A stretch of DNA of 64,000 bases from Neocallimastix lanati (nom. inval.). Lineage: Eukaryota > Neocallimastigomycota > Neocallimastigomycetes > Neocallimastigales > Neocallimastigaceae. Shown here one piece after another: positions 32,865 through 44,875 of the stretch; position 1 is the stretch's first letter, and the number at the start of each line of letters is the position of its first letter. The notes under the pieces were generated by a model that was not told where the DNA came from, did not search any database, and saw only the letters and a program-made list of their open reading frames with translations. A program made the position numbers and the translations under genes. Location: NCBI GenBank assembly GCA_016946835.1, contig JACVTC010000086.1, positions 62,001 to 126,000 of the forward strand, given 5' to 3'.

Positions 32865-34116
32865 ATGGAAGAAAATTTAATTATTGATATAAGTGAATCC
32901 AACAAAGGAAAAGAACAAATTATTATTAATAAAAAATATAAATTTAATTTTTCATATAAAAGAAAAGATAATTCCAAAGTGTATAAATGTACAGAATATA
33001 AAAAAATAAATAAATGTAAATCTTTTATTATTTTAAATGATAAGAAAGAAATTTTAAAGTATAATAGTTCACATAATCATCCTGAAAATGAATACGATGT
33101 ATCCCTATCTATAATGAAACATAAAATTAAAGATGGAATTGAAAAAAGTTTAATTCCTTTTGGTATAAAAATAAAACCCCTATATAATAAAATTTCTAAA
33201 GAAATGGGACTTATATGTCCAGAATATAATTCAATTAAATCCCAAATATCAAGAAATTTAAATAAAAAACTACCATCCAATGTTACAACATTTGCTGAAA
33301 TTCCAAGTGAATCTGAATATTATAAAACAAAGCGAGGTGAAAATTTTATGATATTCAAAAATTCTAATTTAATAATTTTTCAATTCCCCTTTTCAAGCAA
33401 AATTATTTAGGGAATATAATGATGATATATTTGTTGATGGTACATTTTTTATTGCCCCTAAATTTAGTTATCAAGTATTTATTACAAGAACTTATGCTAA
33501 AGAATTAGATAGTTTTTACACTACTTCTTTTGCAATATTAAAAAATAAAGAACAAGAAACATATAAAATGTTATTTGAAAAATTGAAAAAAAATGCTAAT
33601 ACATGTAACAATAATATTAGAATTGAACCAAAAAATTTGCATTATGATTTTGAAAGGGCCATATCTAAAGCAGCAAAAACAATATTTCCTAATACAAATA
33701 TTAAATATTGCATTTGGCATTATAAAAAATCACTAGAAATTAAAAAAAATAAATTTATTTAATTGATTATGATATGAAAATTTGGAATTATTATAATAAT
33801 ATAGAACATATAACAAACAATGCCTCAGAATCACTCAATAATTATTTAAATAATTTATTTCCAACAAAACCATCTTTTTATGAATTAATAGATAAATTAA
33901 ATGAACTTGAACATTTATCATATTATGATTATCAAAGAAAAATAAGAGGAATTTGGAAAATAAAAAAAAAGAGCAATAAATAAAGCTAATGAAATCAGTG
34001 TCTTAATTGAACGCTTCAAAAGTATTGAAGCCAAGTTAATTGATGCTAAATGTGATAGAAATAGAATTATTAATTTGTGGTTTGATTGTTTAACTAATTT
34101 AAATAATATAATATAA
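32865..34116 (+). pseudogene. MULE-type DNA transposase, copy 1 (frameshifted, internally deleted)
   Basis: ATG at 32865 (MEENLIIDISESNKGKEQ). An N-terminal FLYWCH-like zinc finger follows (FNFSYKRKD, YKCTEY, NKCKSF, then HNHPE). A one-base gain in the CCCCTTTT run near 33386-33393 shifts the frame. The downstream frame gives VDGTFFIAPKFSYQ (first catalytic D), LHYDFERAISKAAK (second D) and IKYCIWHYKKSLE (the MULE C/W-H motif), and stops at 33760. Compared with copy 2, about 70 codons are then missing. It resumes as NNASESLNNYL (probable catalytic E) and, after another A-run shift near 33965, ends NLWFDCLTNLNNII with TAA at 34116. This is an MULE/FAR1-like transposase that would cut and paste DNA, now inactive. 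Confidence 0.85.
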
Positions 34117-35735
34117 ATATTACTTTATAATAAATAATTAAGAAATGAGGAATGACCAAATGAAATAATCAGAATTCTGTCATTCAATAATTTAATTTAT
34201 AAAGCATATTAAATTTATACAGTTTTAATAAATATTCAAATACAATGTATAATTTATAGTTTTATCATTATAATTATTATTTCGCTTAATAATTTTTAAA
34301 AGAAAAAAATTATTATTAATAAAATTTATATTTTTAATAACATTTGTAATTTTATATAATTTTTTATTAATAAAATTTAAATAAAAAAATTATTATTATT
34401 AGTTTTATATTTTTAATAATATTTAAGTAAAAGAATTATTATTAATAACATTTATATTTTTATGTGTTTTTTTTTATTAATAACATTTAAGTAAAATAAT
34501 TAATAATATTTATATTTTTAATAACATTTAAATGAAAGAATTATTATTAATAACATTTATATTTTTAATAGCATTTAAATAAAAGAAGAATTATTATTAA
34601 TAACATTTATATTTTTATGTGTTTTTTTTATTAATAACATTTAAGTAAAATAATTAATAATATTTATATTTTTAATAACATTTAAATAAAAGAATTATTA
34701 TTAAAAAAAAGAATTAAAATCAAAAAATCTAACCATTATATGATTTATTTAATTATTCACTTAATAATTAATTTAAAAATTGAAATAACAAAATAATACA
34801 ATAAAATAATATTATGTAGTATAATATAGCTATAGCCACAAATTTATATATATCACGTGAAAAAATTGGCGTAATGTAACTTCCCCTCAAGCCATATGTC
34901 ATGTAAAGCCTCGTTCCGAAATGCATCACATCCATATTTTATGATAGAGTTACTTAAATTATTCTAAATTAAATACGAGGAGTGTGCATTTCGAAAATTT
35001 TTATTACAAAAATTTGAATTTTGTTGTATGGCTTAATTATTTTTAATTTTAAGCCACTTAATTGTATTAAAATTTTAATGAATAATAATTAATTAATTAA
35101 ATAAATAAAATTAAAATTCTCAAAAATTTTCAAACACGTAATCTTACGTGGGGCGTATATCTAATTGTATCATAATTTTATGTCTTTTTTCTATAATTTT
35201 TAAAAAGCCATATATTCACAATATGGCGTGAATAATAATTGTGGTGATATTTTATGACGTAAATTTATAAGCCACCAAGAAATTCAACTTTTGGCGAAAT
35301 ACAACACTTCAATAAATAATAATTAGGTTAGGTATTTCTATTTAACATTAAAAAATAAAATAAAAATAAATAAACATTTTATTATTTAATGCTTAAAAAA
35401 TAAAATAAAAATAAGAAATAAGAAAACTTTTTTTTTAAACATTGAAAAATAAAATAAAAATAAATAAAATAAAAATAAATAAAAATTTATTTTTTAAGCA
35501 TTAAAAAATAAAAAAAATAAAATAAAATAAAAAATAAAAAATAAAAATAAAAATAAATAAATAAAATAGTAAATAAAGAAATAATAAATAATTAATAATT
35601 AAATAATTATTTAAATAATTATATAATTAATTAAAAAAAGGTTTATTATTTTAAATATTAAAAAAAAAAAAAAAAGTTTCAAAACATTTAAAAGTATATT
35701 TATTAAAATATTCTAATGAAAAATTTTAATTATCA
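34117..35735. other. Spacer between the two transposase relics
   Basis: It holds a 155-bp higher-order repeat of AATAACATTTATATTTTTAAT-like units at about 34380-34700 and a copy of the motif (GTTCCGAAATGCATCACA, 34908-34930, plus). A minus-strand motif copy at 34982 begins a diverged conserved block. AAAATAAAATAAAAATAAA-rich sequence fills 35345-35560. No gene was seen. Confidence 0.65.
34982..35085 (+). repeat. Diverged copy of the ~110-bp conserved block
   Basis: It begins GTGTGCATTTCGAAAATTTT and runs through TATGGCTTAATTATTTTTAA to TTAATTGTATTAAAATTTT. It keeps the order of landmarks of 24380-24488 and 30742-30852 with many changes. It lies about 650 bp upstream of MULE-type copy 2. Confidence 0.55.
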
Positions 35736-37155
35736 GTGGAAGACAATATAGAAATTAAAATAAGTGAAACAAATCGAGGAAATGAACAAATTATTATTAA
35801 TAAAAAATACAAATTTAATTTTTCATTTCAAAGGAAAGATAAATCAAAAATTTATAGATGCACTGAATATAAGACTTTAAATAAATGTAAATCTTTAATT
35901 ATTTTAAATGATAAAAAGAAGGTTTTAAAATATGAAAGTTTACATAACCATCTCGAAAAAGAAATTGATGAGTCTATATCAGTAGTAAAGCATAAAATTA
36001 AGGAAGAAATTAAGAAAAATTCAATAAAACCTAAACATATATTTAATGCCGTTTCTCAAGAAATGGGACTTATATGTCCTGAATATAATACAATTAGATC
36101 CCAAATAATAAGAAATATAAATAAACAATTTCCTCCAAACATAAAAAGTTTTGATGATATTCCCATTGAATCAAAATATTATAAAACGAAAAGAAATGAA
36201 AATTTTATGATATTTAAAAATACTGATCTAATAATCTTTCAATCACCATTCCAAGCATATTTATTTTCGAATTATCATAAAATTATATTTGCGGACGGTA
36301 CATTTTATGCAGCACCGAAATTTAGTTATCAGTTATTTATAACAAGAACTTATGTTGGGGAATTTAATATGTTTTTCACTACTTCCATTTCTATATTAAA
36401 AAAATAAAAAACAATCTACATATGAAACATTATTTAAAGAAATAAAAAAAAAAATGCAAATAAATTTAGGAGTAATACATTAATTACTATAATTAATTTT
36501 CATTGTGATTTTGAACTAGGTATATCTAATGCTTCAAAAAAAGTTTTTCCCAATATAAATATTAAATATTGTGTTTGACATTACAAAAGATCATTAGAAA
36601 AACAAAAAAATATATTATGTTATCATGAAGTGAAGAATAATAATGATGTATATATTTATTATAAAACTATTTCGAACTTACCGTTTATAAATCCTAACTA
36701 TATATTTGATATTTATATTATAATAAAAAGAATTTGTCAAAAAAAAAAAGTATAATAATTTTCTACAAATTTTAGAATATTTTAATAAAAATTATATACT
36801 TAAATATAATGTTAATAATTGGAATTATTATGAAAATATAGAGCATTTAACAAACAATGCATCAGAATCTTATAATAGCTACTTAAATAATATATTTCCA
36901 AATAAACCTTTATTTTATAAATTAATATATATATTAAAAGAAGAAGAAAACTTATCTTATAATGATTACCAAAGGAGAACTAAAGGAACTTGGAAAAAAA
37001 AGCAAAAAATATTTAGTGCAACTGATGAAATTAAAATTTTAATTGAAAATTACAAAAGTAAGGAAATAAATTTATTTTATAATGGATACAACAGAAATGA
37101 ATTAGTTAAATTATGGAAAGATTGTTTAATTGATTTAAACGATATAAATTATTAA
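35736..37155 (+). pseudogene. MULE-type DNA transposase, copy 2 (start lost, frameshifts, nonsense)
   Basis: It aligns with copy 1 over its whole length but begins GTGGAAGAC where copy 1 has ATGGAAGAA, so the start codon is lost. The zinc finger is kept (YRCTEY, NKCKSL, HNHLE), followed by FADGTFYAAPKFSYQ. A poly-A shift stops the frame at 36407. Later pieces give FHCDFELGISNASKK, IKYCV with TGA in place of the conserved Trp before HYKRSLE, then the segment missing from copy 1, NNASESYNSYLNN and LWKDCLIDLNDINY with TAA at 37155. The intact family protein was probably about 460-480 residues. It is inactive. Confidence 0.85.
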
Positions 37156-37487
37156 TTTAAAATAAATAATCTTAATTTAAAAAAATGCTAGAAAAATACA
37201 AATTTATTTATTTTAAATTTATATTTATAATCGTTTAAATAATAATTAAATAATCTTAATTTAAAAAAATGTTAGAAAAATACAAATTTATTTACCTATT
37301 GTGTTTATTTAATAATCTTAATATAAATTATCTTTAGTTATTTTTATTAAGTAATTTATAACTAAAACCGATTTATTTGATACTAGTTAAAATTTTATTA
37401 ATATCAATATCAATATCAATATTATATAATTATAAATTTTATTAATATCAATATCAATGTTAATTTAAATTACTACTACCATAACCT
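37156..37487. other. Downstream flank of transposase copy 2
   Basis: It contains an 84-bp direct repeat (AATAATCTTAATTTAAAAAA at 37165 and 37249) and TATCAATATCAATATCAAT repeats near 37399-37460. No gene was seen. Confidence 0.6.
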
Positions 37488-37646
37488 TTACATATATATG
37501 TATTTTTGCAATCTTCTAGAATTAAGGAAATATAGATGAGATATATCTGAATATATATCTGGTCCAACAAATTTTATACCATAAACATAAGTAATGCATG
37601 CAGTAGCAATTAATAAAGCAGTTAATAATTTTTTAAATATTTTAAT
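37488..37646 (-). pseudogene. Signal-peptide-bearing fragment without a start codon
   Basis: The minus strand reads IKIFKKLLTALLIATACI then TYVYGIKFVGPDIYSDISH, up to a TAA at 37488-37490 (53 codons). The first part looks exactly like a secretion signal (basic start, hydrophobic core, small residues before the cleavage region), but ATG is replaced by ATT. It is probably the first exon of a lost secreted-protein gene. No downstream exon was found. Confidence 0.5.
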
Positions 37647-37957
37647 TTATAAAATTAATACTTTAATATAATATTATAAAAAATACTAATTATAAACCTA
37701 TTTATATATTTATTTTTTTTTTTAATTATTCAATTATGTAATTACGTATGTAATTCTGTTGATAATATAAATAAGGTATTAATAATAATTAATAATATTT
37801 AAAATAAAATAAAAAAATATAATAATTATTTTATATATGTAGTAATTATATATATATATATATATTTTTTATTTAATTTTCTAAAAAAAATTTTTTTAGT
37901 TATAATAAACGTTGTCTTAATTATTTTTTTTATCATTTAAAAATTTATTTTGTATTT

Positions 37958-37994
<37 letters not shown>

Positions 37995-38004
37995 GGTTGT
38001 ATTT

Positions 38005-38050
<46 letters not shown>

Positions 38051-38060
38051 GGTTGTATTT

Positions 38061-38109
<49 letters not shown>

Positions 38110-38119
38110 GGTTGTATTT

Positions 38120-38162
<43 letters not shown>

Positions 38163-38172
38163 GGTTGTATTT

Positions 38173-38218
<46 letters not shown>

Positions 38219-38228
38219 GGTTGTATTT

Positions 38229-38274
<46 letters not shown>

Positions 38275-38284
38275 GGTTGTATTT

Positions 38285-38321
<37 letters not shown>

Positions 38322-38372
38322 GGTTGTATTTTTAATAATAATAATAATAATAATAATAAAAAGGCTGTATTT

Positions 38373-38409
<37 letters not shown>

Positions 38410-38419
38410 GGTTGTATTT

Positions 38420-38456
<37 letters not shown>

Positions 38457-38466
38457 GGTTGTATTT

Positions 38467-38506
<40 letters not shown>

Positions 38507-38554
38507 GGTTGTATTTTTAATAATAATAATAATAATAATAAAAAGGTTGTATTT

Positions 38555-38597
<43 letters not shown>

Positions 38598-38607
38598 GGT
38601 TGTATTT

Positions 38608-38650
<43 letters not shown>

Positions 38651-38660
38651 GGTTGTATTT

Positions 38661-38703
<43 letters not shown>

Positions 38704-38713
38704 GGTTGTATTT

Positions 38714-38756
<43 letters not shown>

Positions 38757-38766
38757 GGTTGTATTT

Positions 38767-38822
<56 letters not shown>
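37958..38822. repeat. Composite array: (AAT)n joined by AAAAAGGTTGTATTTTTAAT
   Basis: Sixteen units, each a run of 7-14 AAT triplets followed by the fixed 20-mer AAAAAGGTTGTATTTTTAAT. One unit reads GGCTG instead of GGTTG (near 38361). The constant joiner with variable AAT length makes this a minisatellite of microsatellites. Confidence 0.95.
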
Positions 38823-38823
<1 letters not shown>

Positions 38824-40382
38824 TTATATATAAGTTAAATAAAACTCAAGGTTATTAGTAACACACTATATTATATGTAAAGGAATCTACTTGGTCACAA
38901 ACTTATTTCCATCCTTTGAATATACGAAATAAAATTTATTAATAGATAATACGAAGATTTAAGCAATCATATATTAGTTAATGATTCTTTTTTAAAGAAC
39001 AACAAAACACATTATTTAAAGTATAGTTATTTTAACGAGTATTTATACATATCAAACGGGTATATATATTAATATAAACTACAATAATGGAGGAGACTAT
39101 ATTGTCAGAGATCCCATATAAAATAATTTAAAATATTTTATCCCAAATATGAAAGGGGAAAATAGAATAGAATAGTTCCTAGGGTACATTTCTAACAAAT
39201 AATGATATTATTAAACCTAGCGTGAAATAGGCTTAGATAATAAACTAATTCAATTATTAAACCTAGCTTGAAATAGGCTTAGATAATAAACTAATTCAAT
39301 ATAATCATAAATAAAAAAACCTTTCATGATGAAAGGTATAATAAAATAATAATTATAACCATGAGTTATATATAAATGAATGATGTTTATCCATCTACAA
39401 AAAACTATACTAATTGATAGAAAAAATATTATAAAGTTTTTAAACTTCCATTATTAATTATTATAATGATGAGAAAATTCAAATATATAAAATTCTTTTT
39501 AGAAATTTAGATTTTAGGGGGAAGTAGGAAAAATAAAATAAAAAAAATTATAAAAGCATTAAAAAAAAAAAAAAAAAAAAAAAGTCACTTAACTGAATTC
39601 TTTGAGTTAATTATTTAAAAATAATATTTTCTTGGAAATGAATAAAAAATACCTAATAGTGAAAATTAAAACAAAAATTAACTTTCAAGAAAAAAAAAAA
39701 ATGAAATGAAAGATTGAATTTTAATCAATTATGAAAAAAATATATATATTATTTACTAGTATGTTTAAATGACTAGAATAATATAATTAATTATAAATAC
39801 AATCAATTTTAATACCCTAAGATTAAGATTTATCAAGTACACCAATATACAATTAACAATTTATTTTAATAGTTATCGCCTAAAACTACAAAGCGAAAAA
39901 AATATATAAAAATTAGCGCTAATCTACAAAGCTGATTATCATTATTAAGTGATGTGAAAAACCCAATATATAAAAGGTTATTCACACAAATTAAGATGGT
40001 ATAATATTCTCCCTTCAAGAGAAAGGTTTCCATCATATAAATGGAAATATATAAACTATATATCAAAAAGAGATGTTTTTAGATCCATCTAATATTAATG
40101 GTGTAATAATATTCAATATACTTAAGTTTTAGGGGGAAATTATTAGATTATAAATATATTTTACGAATTTATTTTTTTTAGCAATATTTAAATTGAATTA
40201 AATAATTTATATAATGTAAAATATTTTATTCATGTAAAAATTAAAGGCTAATTTAGAATAGAAATATATATAACAATTTAATAATATCAAATTAATATTA
40301 TAAAATAGGATAAATTTTATATACACATATTCACCAGCAAACCAATTTATTTATTATTGAATAACTAGGTTTTAAGGGGGAA
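38823..40382. other. Unassigned region between AAT arrays
   Basis: No gene was recognised. It includes a 46-bp tandem duplication (TTAAACCTAGCGTGAAATAG at 39211; TTAAACCTAGCTTGAAATAG at 39257). An 8-bp stem hairpin CCTTTCATGATGAAAGG lies near 39320, and a poly-A run near 39560-39583. TTTTAGGGGGAA, which resembles a copia polypurine tract, occurs near 39512 and 40127. It may be remains of a copia element. Confidence 0.5.
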
Positions 40383-40589
40383 TGTTTAGAATATGTGAGA
40401 TGTATGAAAAATAAGCTTCAAATGTATTGAAATATATTTTAATATAAATAATATAGAAGCTACAATGTATTAATGTAAAAGCATTTAATTTAGAATAATC
40501 TAGTGCACGTAACTCTTTAATAAAATATATTAGTAAAATCGACATAATTATTAACCACAAATTCATGACTCTTAACAATATTTTTAACA
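40383..40589 (+). repeat. Possible solo or 3' copia-type LTR
   Basis: A 207-bp segment starting TGTTTAGAATATGTGAGATG and ending ATATTTTTAACA. It is preceded by the purine tract TTTTAAGGGGGAA. The TG...CA ends and the adjacent purine tract resemble the copia boundary at 7431. No second copy or coding region was found, so the call is tentative. Confidence 0.4.
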
Positions 40590-40599
40590 ATAATAAAAA

Positions 40600-40640
40600 T
40601 AATAATAATAAAATTATATTTTTAATAATAATATTAATAA

Positions 40641-40712
<72 letters not shown>

Positions 40713-40722
40713 GATTGTATTT

Positions 40723-40759
<37 letters not shown>

Positions 40760-40769
40760 GATTGTATTT

Positions 40770-40803
<34 letters not shown>

Positions 40804-40813
40804 GATTGTATTT

Positions 40814-40853
<40 letters not shown>

Positions 40854-40863
40854 GATTGTATTT

Positions 40864-40900
<37 letters not shown>

Positions 40901-40910
40901 GATTGTATTT

Positions 40911-40950
<40 letters not shown>

Positions 40951-40960
40951 GATTGTATTT

Positions 40961-40997
<37 letters not shown>

Positions 40998-41007
40998 GAT
41001 TGTATTT

Positions 41008-41095
<88 letters not shown>

Positions 41096-41256
41096 TGCTA
41101 CACTATATACTCAAAAAAGAAAAAACATATACAATATTATTAATTACAAATAGATTAAGAATAGTACATATATAATACTTTTAATAATATTAATAATAAT
41201 AAAAAGATTGTATTTTTAATAATAATAATAATAATATTAATAAAAAGATTGTATTT

Positions 41257-41329
<73 letters not shown>

Positions 41330-41345
41330 TGCTATACTATATACT

Positions 41346-41383
<38 letters not shown>

Positions 41384-41512
41384 ATATACAATATTAATAT
41401 TATTAATAACAAATAGATTAAGAATAGTACATATATTATACTTTTAATAATAATAATAATAATAATAATAATGATAATAATAATAATAATAATAATAATA
41501 ATATTTTATAAA
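40600..41512. repeat. Composite (AAT)n array, second locus
   Basis: AAT runs joined by AAAAAGATTGTATTTTTAAT (GATTG here, GGTTG at the 38-kb locus), nine or so units. Within it lies a direct duplication of a ~90-bp non-AAT insert (AATGCTACACTATATACTCA at 41096 and AATGCTATACTATATACTCA at 41329). Its second copy has an expanded poly-A run of about 32. Confidence 0.92.
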
Positions 41513-42034
41513 AATTAAATATTATAGAATATTATCGATTGAATATTAATTACATAGAATATTTATTTAATTATATATTTATTTATTTTTTTTTTCTACT
41601 TTTGAATTATTGTACAGAGAAATTTATTAAATTTTTTACGTTTAAATTGGAAATAAAAATTTTTACTATATGTATATATATATATTATATATTATATTTA
41701 TATAAAGAAAAATGAAATTTTATTTTTATTTTTTATTTTTATTTTATTTTTTATTGGTAATATATATATTTATTTTTTTAAATTTTTTTTTTTTATTTTT
41801 AATGATTTAAAATTTCTGTTCTTGATGGATATAAACATATAAAAAAATAAAAAAAAAAAAAAAAAAAATAAAATTAAAATTAAAATTAAATAATAATAAA
41901 AAAGATAAAAAAAAAAAAAGAAAAAAAAAAAGAAATAAAAAAAGAGAATTATTTTTATTTTTATTTTTATAATTTCCTTAAAAAATTATATTATTAAAAA
42001 AAATTTTTTTTTTAATTTAATGATTTAAAATTTT
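41513..42034. other. 3' flank of the Pro/Gln-rich gene
   Basis: AT-rich with poly-A runs near 41850-41930. It probably includes the 3' untranslated region of the minus-strand gene that ends at 42035. No other feature was seen. Confidence 0.6.
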
Positions 42035-44875
42035 TTAAGTTCTTGGAGGATATGGAAAATTTGAAGAAGGAGTAGTAGTAGTAGTAGTACTAGTTGGGGT
42101 TGGAGCTGATGTGGTGAGTGTACTAGGGGCACTAATAGAAGGATATATTCTGGTGTAAGTAGTAGAGGCACTAACACTACCATTGGTGGTAGCAACTGTA
42201 TAATCTGGAGGAGCTGAAGCTACAGATGAAGAAGGTCCCACAGAAGCCGGTCCAGAAGTAGCTAAACTTGCAGATGAAGCTGGTGCCTGTGAAGATCCAT
42301 AGTATGGAGCAGTTGATGTTTGTGGTGCTTGTGAGTTTTGGGGTGTTTGTGGTGGTGGATAACCTTGATATGGATAAGAATTATAAGGTTGACCAGGATA
42401 AGAATAAGACGGGGTACCATAAGGAGAGACTGGCTGTGCAGGAGCTCCATAAGGTGTTGGCATAGAATAAGATTGTGATTGACCAGGTTGGGGATATGGA
42501 GCTTGACCTGGTTGAGGATATGGAGCTTGACCCGGCTGAGGATATGGGGGCTGACCAGGTTGAGAATATGGGGGCTGACCAGGTTGAGGATATGGAGCTT
42601 GACCTGGTTGAGGATATGGAGCAGTATTTACAGGTTTATTAGCCGGATTACCAGTAATTTGTTGTTTAGCACTATTAAAACTTTTCATGAACATAGTTTT
42701 CATACTTACAAGAGAAGTACCACCGTTACCACCACTAGAATGATTCTTATTACTATTTTTAAAATATTCCTTTCTTAATTTTTTAATTTCACTACTAAGA
42801 CCTTCAGAAGAAATGGTTAGATCAATTTCTTTTTCGATAATATTAATATCTCCCACTGTATTCTTAACGGTAACACGAATCACTGGTAGACCTTTTTTCA
42901 TTGCTTCGTTTACTGGAACTTCCGTTGGGCGATAACTGAAAACTTCTCCAATACAATATTGATCCTCTATAATTAAAGATATATACTTTGGTACAACCAA
43001 AATAATACGACCAAGGGTTCCCTCAAAGACAATTTGGGATTCTCCATTTAATATACGTGCACCACGAATATCAATAATATTATTACCAATTGTACTTTTC
43101 ACAATATTCATACGCGACAAGGCAGGCACTTGAATTTTTTTAGTACCAATAGAACCAGTACCAATGGTAATGGTACCATTCATATCTTGATATTCTCCAT
43201 CATAGCATGTCTCAAAGTTTTGATTAGTAGCAGACTCTGGCTTACTACGATCAAAAGTGTGCTTTGGTGCAGGAGGATATTGAGAAAAGCTTCCTGTATT
43301 ATTATTATTGCTATATTGTGATCCAGTTGGGACAGGTGGATAAACATTAGCACCAGTATTATTAACAGGTGTTGGAGCTACATATGGATAACTACCTTGA
43401 GGAGTAGGTTGGCCTGGTTGACCTGGTGGGGCTTGATAATAACTACCCTGAGGAGCAGGTTGACCTGGTTGACCTGGTGGAGCTTGATAATAACTACCTT
43501 GAGGAGCGGGTTGACCTGGTGGAGCTTGATAATAACTACCTTGAGGAGAGGGTTGACCTGGTTGACCTGGTGGAGCTTGATAATAACTACCTTGAGGAGA
43601 GGGTTGGCCTGGTTGACCTGGTGGAGCTTGATAATAACTACCTTGAGGAGCGGGTTGGCCTGGTTGACCTGGTGGAGCTTGATAATAACTACCTTGAGGA
43701 GCGGGTTGGCCTGGTTGACCTGGTGGAGCTTGATAATAACCACCTTGAGGAGCGGGTTGGCCTGGTTGACCTGGTGGAGCTTGATAATAACTACCTTGTG
43801 GAGCAGGTTGGCCTGGTTGGCCTGGTGGAGCTTGATAATAACTACCTTGTGGAGCAGGTTGGCCTGGTTGGCCTGGTGGAGCTTGATAATAACTACCTTG
43901 TGGAGCTGGTTGACTTGTGGTATTAGAATTAATAGGTTTTGAAGGTTGACCTTGTAAATAAGAAATATTAGTATTATTAGATTGACTTGTTAAATAAGAA
44001 GTACTTCCAGTTTTCTTTGACTCAGAAAGTTGAGTTGCACCTAAATTATTATTAGAATTTGGAGGTTGTTGTTCTTGAACAGGTTGAGATGGTTGGCCCT
44101 GAAAAAAGGAAGTATTTGGATTACTATTTACTGGTTGATATGGCTGGCTCTGTAAATAGGAAGTATTTGGATTACTATTTACTGGTTGAGATGGCTGATT
44201 TTGTAAATAGGACATATTTGAAATAGCACTCGCTGGTTGCCCAATTAAAAATGGACTAGATCCATTTGTTGGTGAAATAGGTTTAGAAGGCTGACCTTGT
44301 AAAAAGGAATTAGATGAATTGGCTGATTGAGTTATATTATAAGAATCATTTGGATTTGTTGGTGTTCCTTGAATATTTGAATTATTTACTACATTTTGCC
44401 CTTGGTTATTAACAGGTTTTGAAGGTTGACCTTGTAAAAATGAAGTATTGCCAGTATTTGAATTTAGTGAATAAGTTGAACCTTGTGGTTGCTGAGATCC
44501 AGGGGCTTTTTGTTGTTGAGATTGTGGTACTTGTTGAGCTGAATATACTTGGAAGGACTGTTGACTGACATAGGATTCATTTGGATCTTGATTAGAAATA
44601 TAAAAAGATGAATTGATGGCTGTATTTTCTCCCTTTCCTTCCAAATTACTTACAAATGAATTAAAATTAACTGCTTCTTCGTATGAAGGTAAAGTTAATT
44701 TATCATCTGTAGGTTTTGGAGGTTCACTTGCTAAATTTGCTTTTTCATTATTGCTTGGAGTTAGAGTTGTAGCTGTTGAATTATTTACATCATTTAAATT
44801 GTTATTATTTGAATTATTATTATTTTCATTTTTTGAATTATTTGTGGCTGTATTTTTTTCTTCTTCGTTTGACAT
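42035..44875 (-). CDS. 946-aa Pro/Gln/Ser/Asn-rich repeat protein with a compact central domain
   Basis: A single-exon gene from ATG (44875) to a stop at 42035. It has four parts. (1) An acidic Asn-rich N-terminus with the short motif LPSYEEAV (residues 62-69). (2) Degenerate repeats of the type [11 protein letters not shown], then ten tandem copies of a 17-residue unit, [17 protein letters not shown] (about 322-493). (3) A non-repetitive beta-rich core of about 556-690 with [12 protein letters not shown] and [18 protein letters not shown]. This is reminiscent of the C-terminal domain of bacterial LiaF-type cell-wall-stress proteins (weak resemblance by eye). (4) PYPQPGQA repeats (750-800), then a Ser/Thr/Ala-rich end with PPDY. 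There is no signal peptide or membrane segment, so it is probably cytosolic. LPxY/PPxY motifs often bind WW domains of Nedd4-type ligases or trafficking adaptors; a role there is inference. Confidence 0.9.
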   Translation of the reverse strand: MSNEEEKNTATNNSKNENNNNSNNNNLNDVNNSTATTLTPSNNEKANLASEPPKPTDDKLTLPSYEEAVNFNSFVSNLEGKGENTAINSSFYISNQDPNESYVSQQSFQVYSAQQVPQSQQQKAPGSQQPQGSTYSLNSNTGNTSFLQGQPSKPVNNQGQNVVNNSNIQGTPTNPNDSYNITQSANSSNSFLQGQPSKPISPTNGSSPFLIGQPASAISNMSYLQNQPSQPVNSNPNTSYLQSQPYQPVNSNPNTSFFQGQPSQPVQEQQPPNSNNNLGATQLSESKKTGSTSYLTSQSNNTNISYLQGQPSKPINSNTTSQPAPQGSYYQAPPGQPGQPAPQGSYYQAPPGQPGQPAPQGSYYQAPPGQPGQPAPQGGYYQAPPGQPGQPAPQGSYYQAPPGQPGQPAPQGSYYQAPPGQPGQPSPQGSYYQAPPGQPGQPSPQGSYYQAPPGQPAPQGSYYQAPPGQPGQPAPQGSYYQAPPGQPGQPTPQGSYPYVAPTPVNNTGANVYPPVPTGSQYSNNNNTGSFSQYPPAPKHTFDRSKPESATNQNFETCYDGEYQDMNGTITIGTGSIGTKKIQVPALSRMNIVKSTIGNNIIDIRGARILNGESQIVFEGTLGRIILVVPKYISLIIEDQYCIGEVFSYRPTEVPVNEAMKKGLPVIRVTVKNTVGDINIIEKEIDLTISSEGLSSEIKKLRKEYFKNSNKNHSSGGNGGTSLVSMKTMFMKSFNSAKQQITGNPANKPVNTAPYPQPGQAPYPQPGQPPYSQPGQPPYPQPGQAPYPQPGQAPYPQPGQSQSYSMPTPYGAPAQPVSPYGTPSYSYPGQPYNSYPYQGYPPPQTPQNSQAPQTSTAPYYGSSQAPASSASLATSGPASVGPSSSVASAPPDYTVATTNGSVSASTTYTRIYPSISAPSTLTTSAPTPTSTTTTTTPSSNFPYPPRT
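43397..43912 (-). repeat. 51-bp coding tandem repeat
   Basis: Ten full copies (one shortened by 9 bp) of a 51-bp unit inside the 946-codon gene, encoding [17 protein letters not shown] with Ala/Ser/Thr at position 1 and Gly/Ser at position 5. High DNA identity between copies implies recent expansion or gene conversion. Open frames on the opposite strand over this stretch are by-products of the repeat. Confidence 0.95.

Noticed and set aside
43378-43942. Overlapping open frames on the plus strand and in a second minus frame over the Pro/Gln repeat
   Set aside because: The 51-bp unit is a multiple of three, so any frame free of stops in one unit is free in all. Only the minus frame of the 946-codon gene extends beyond the repeat with normal composition.
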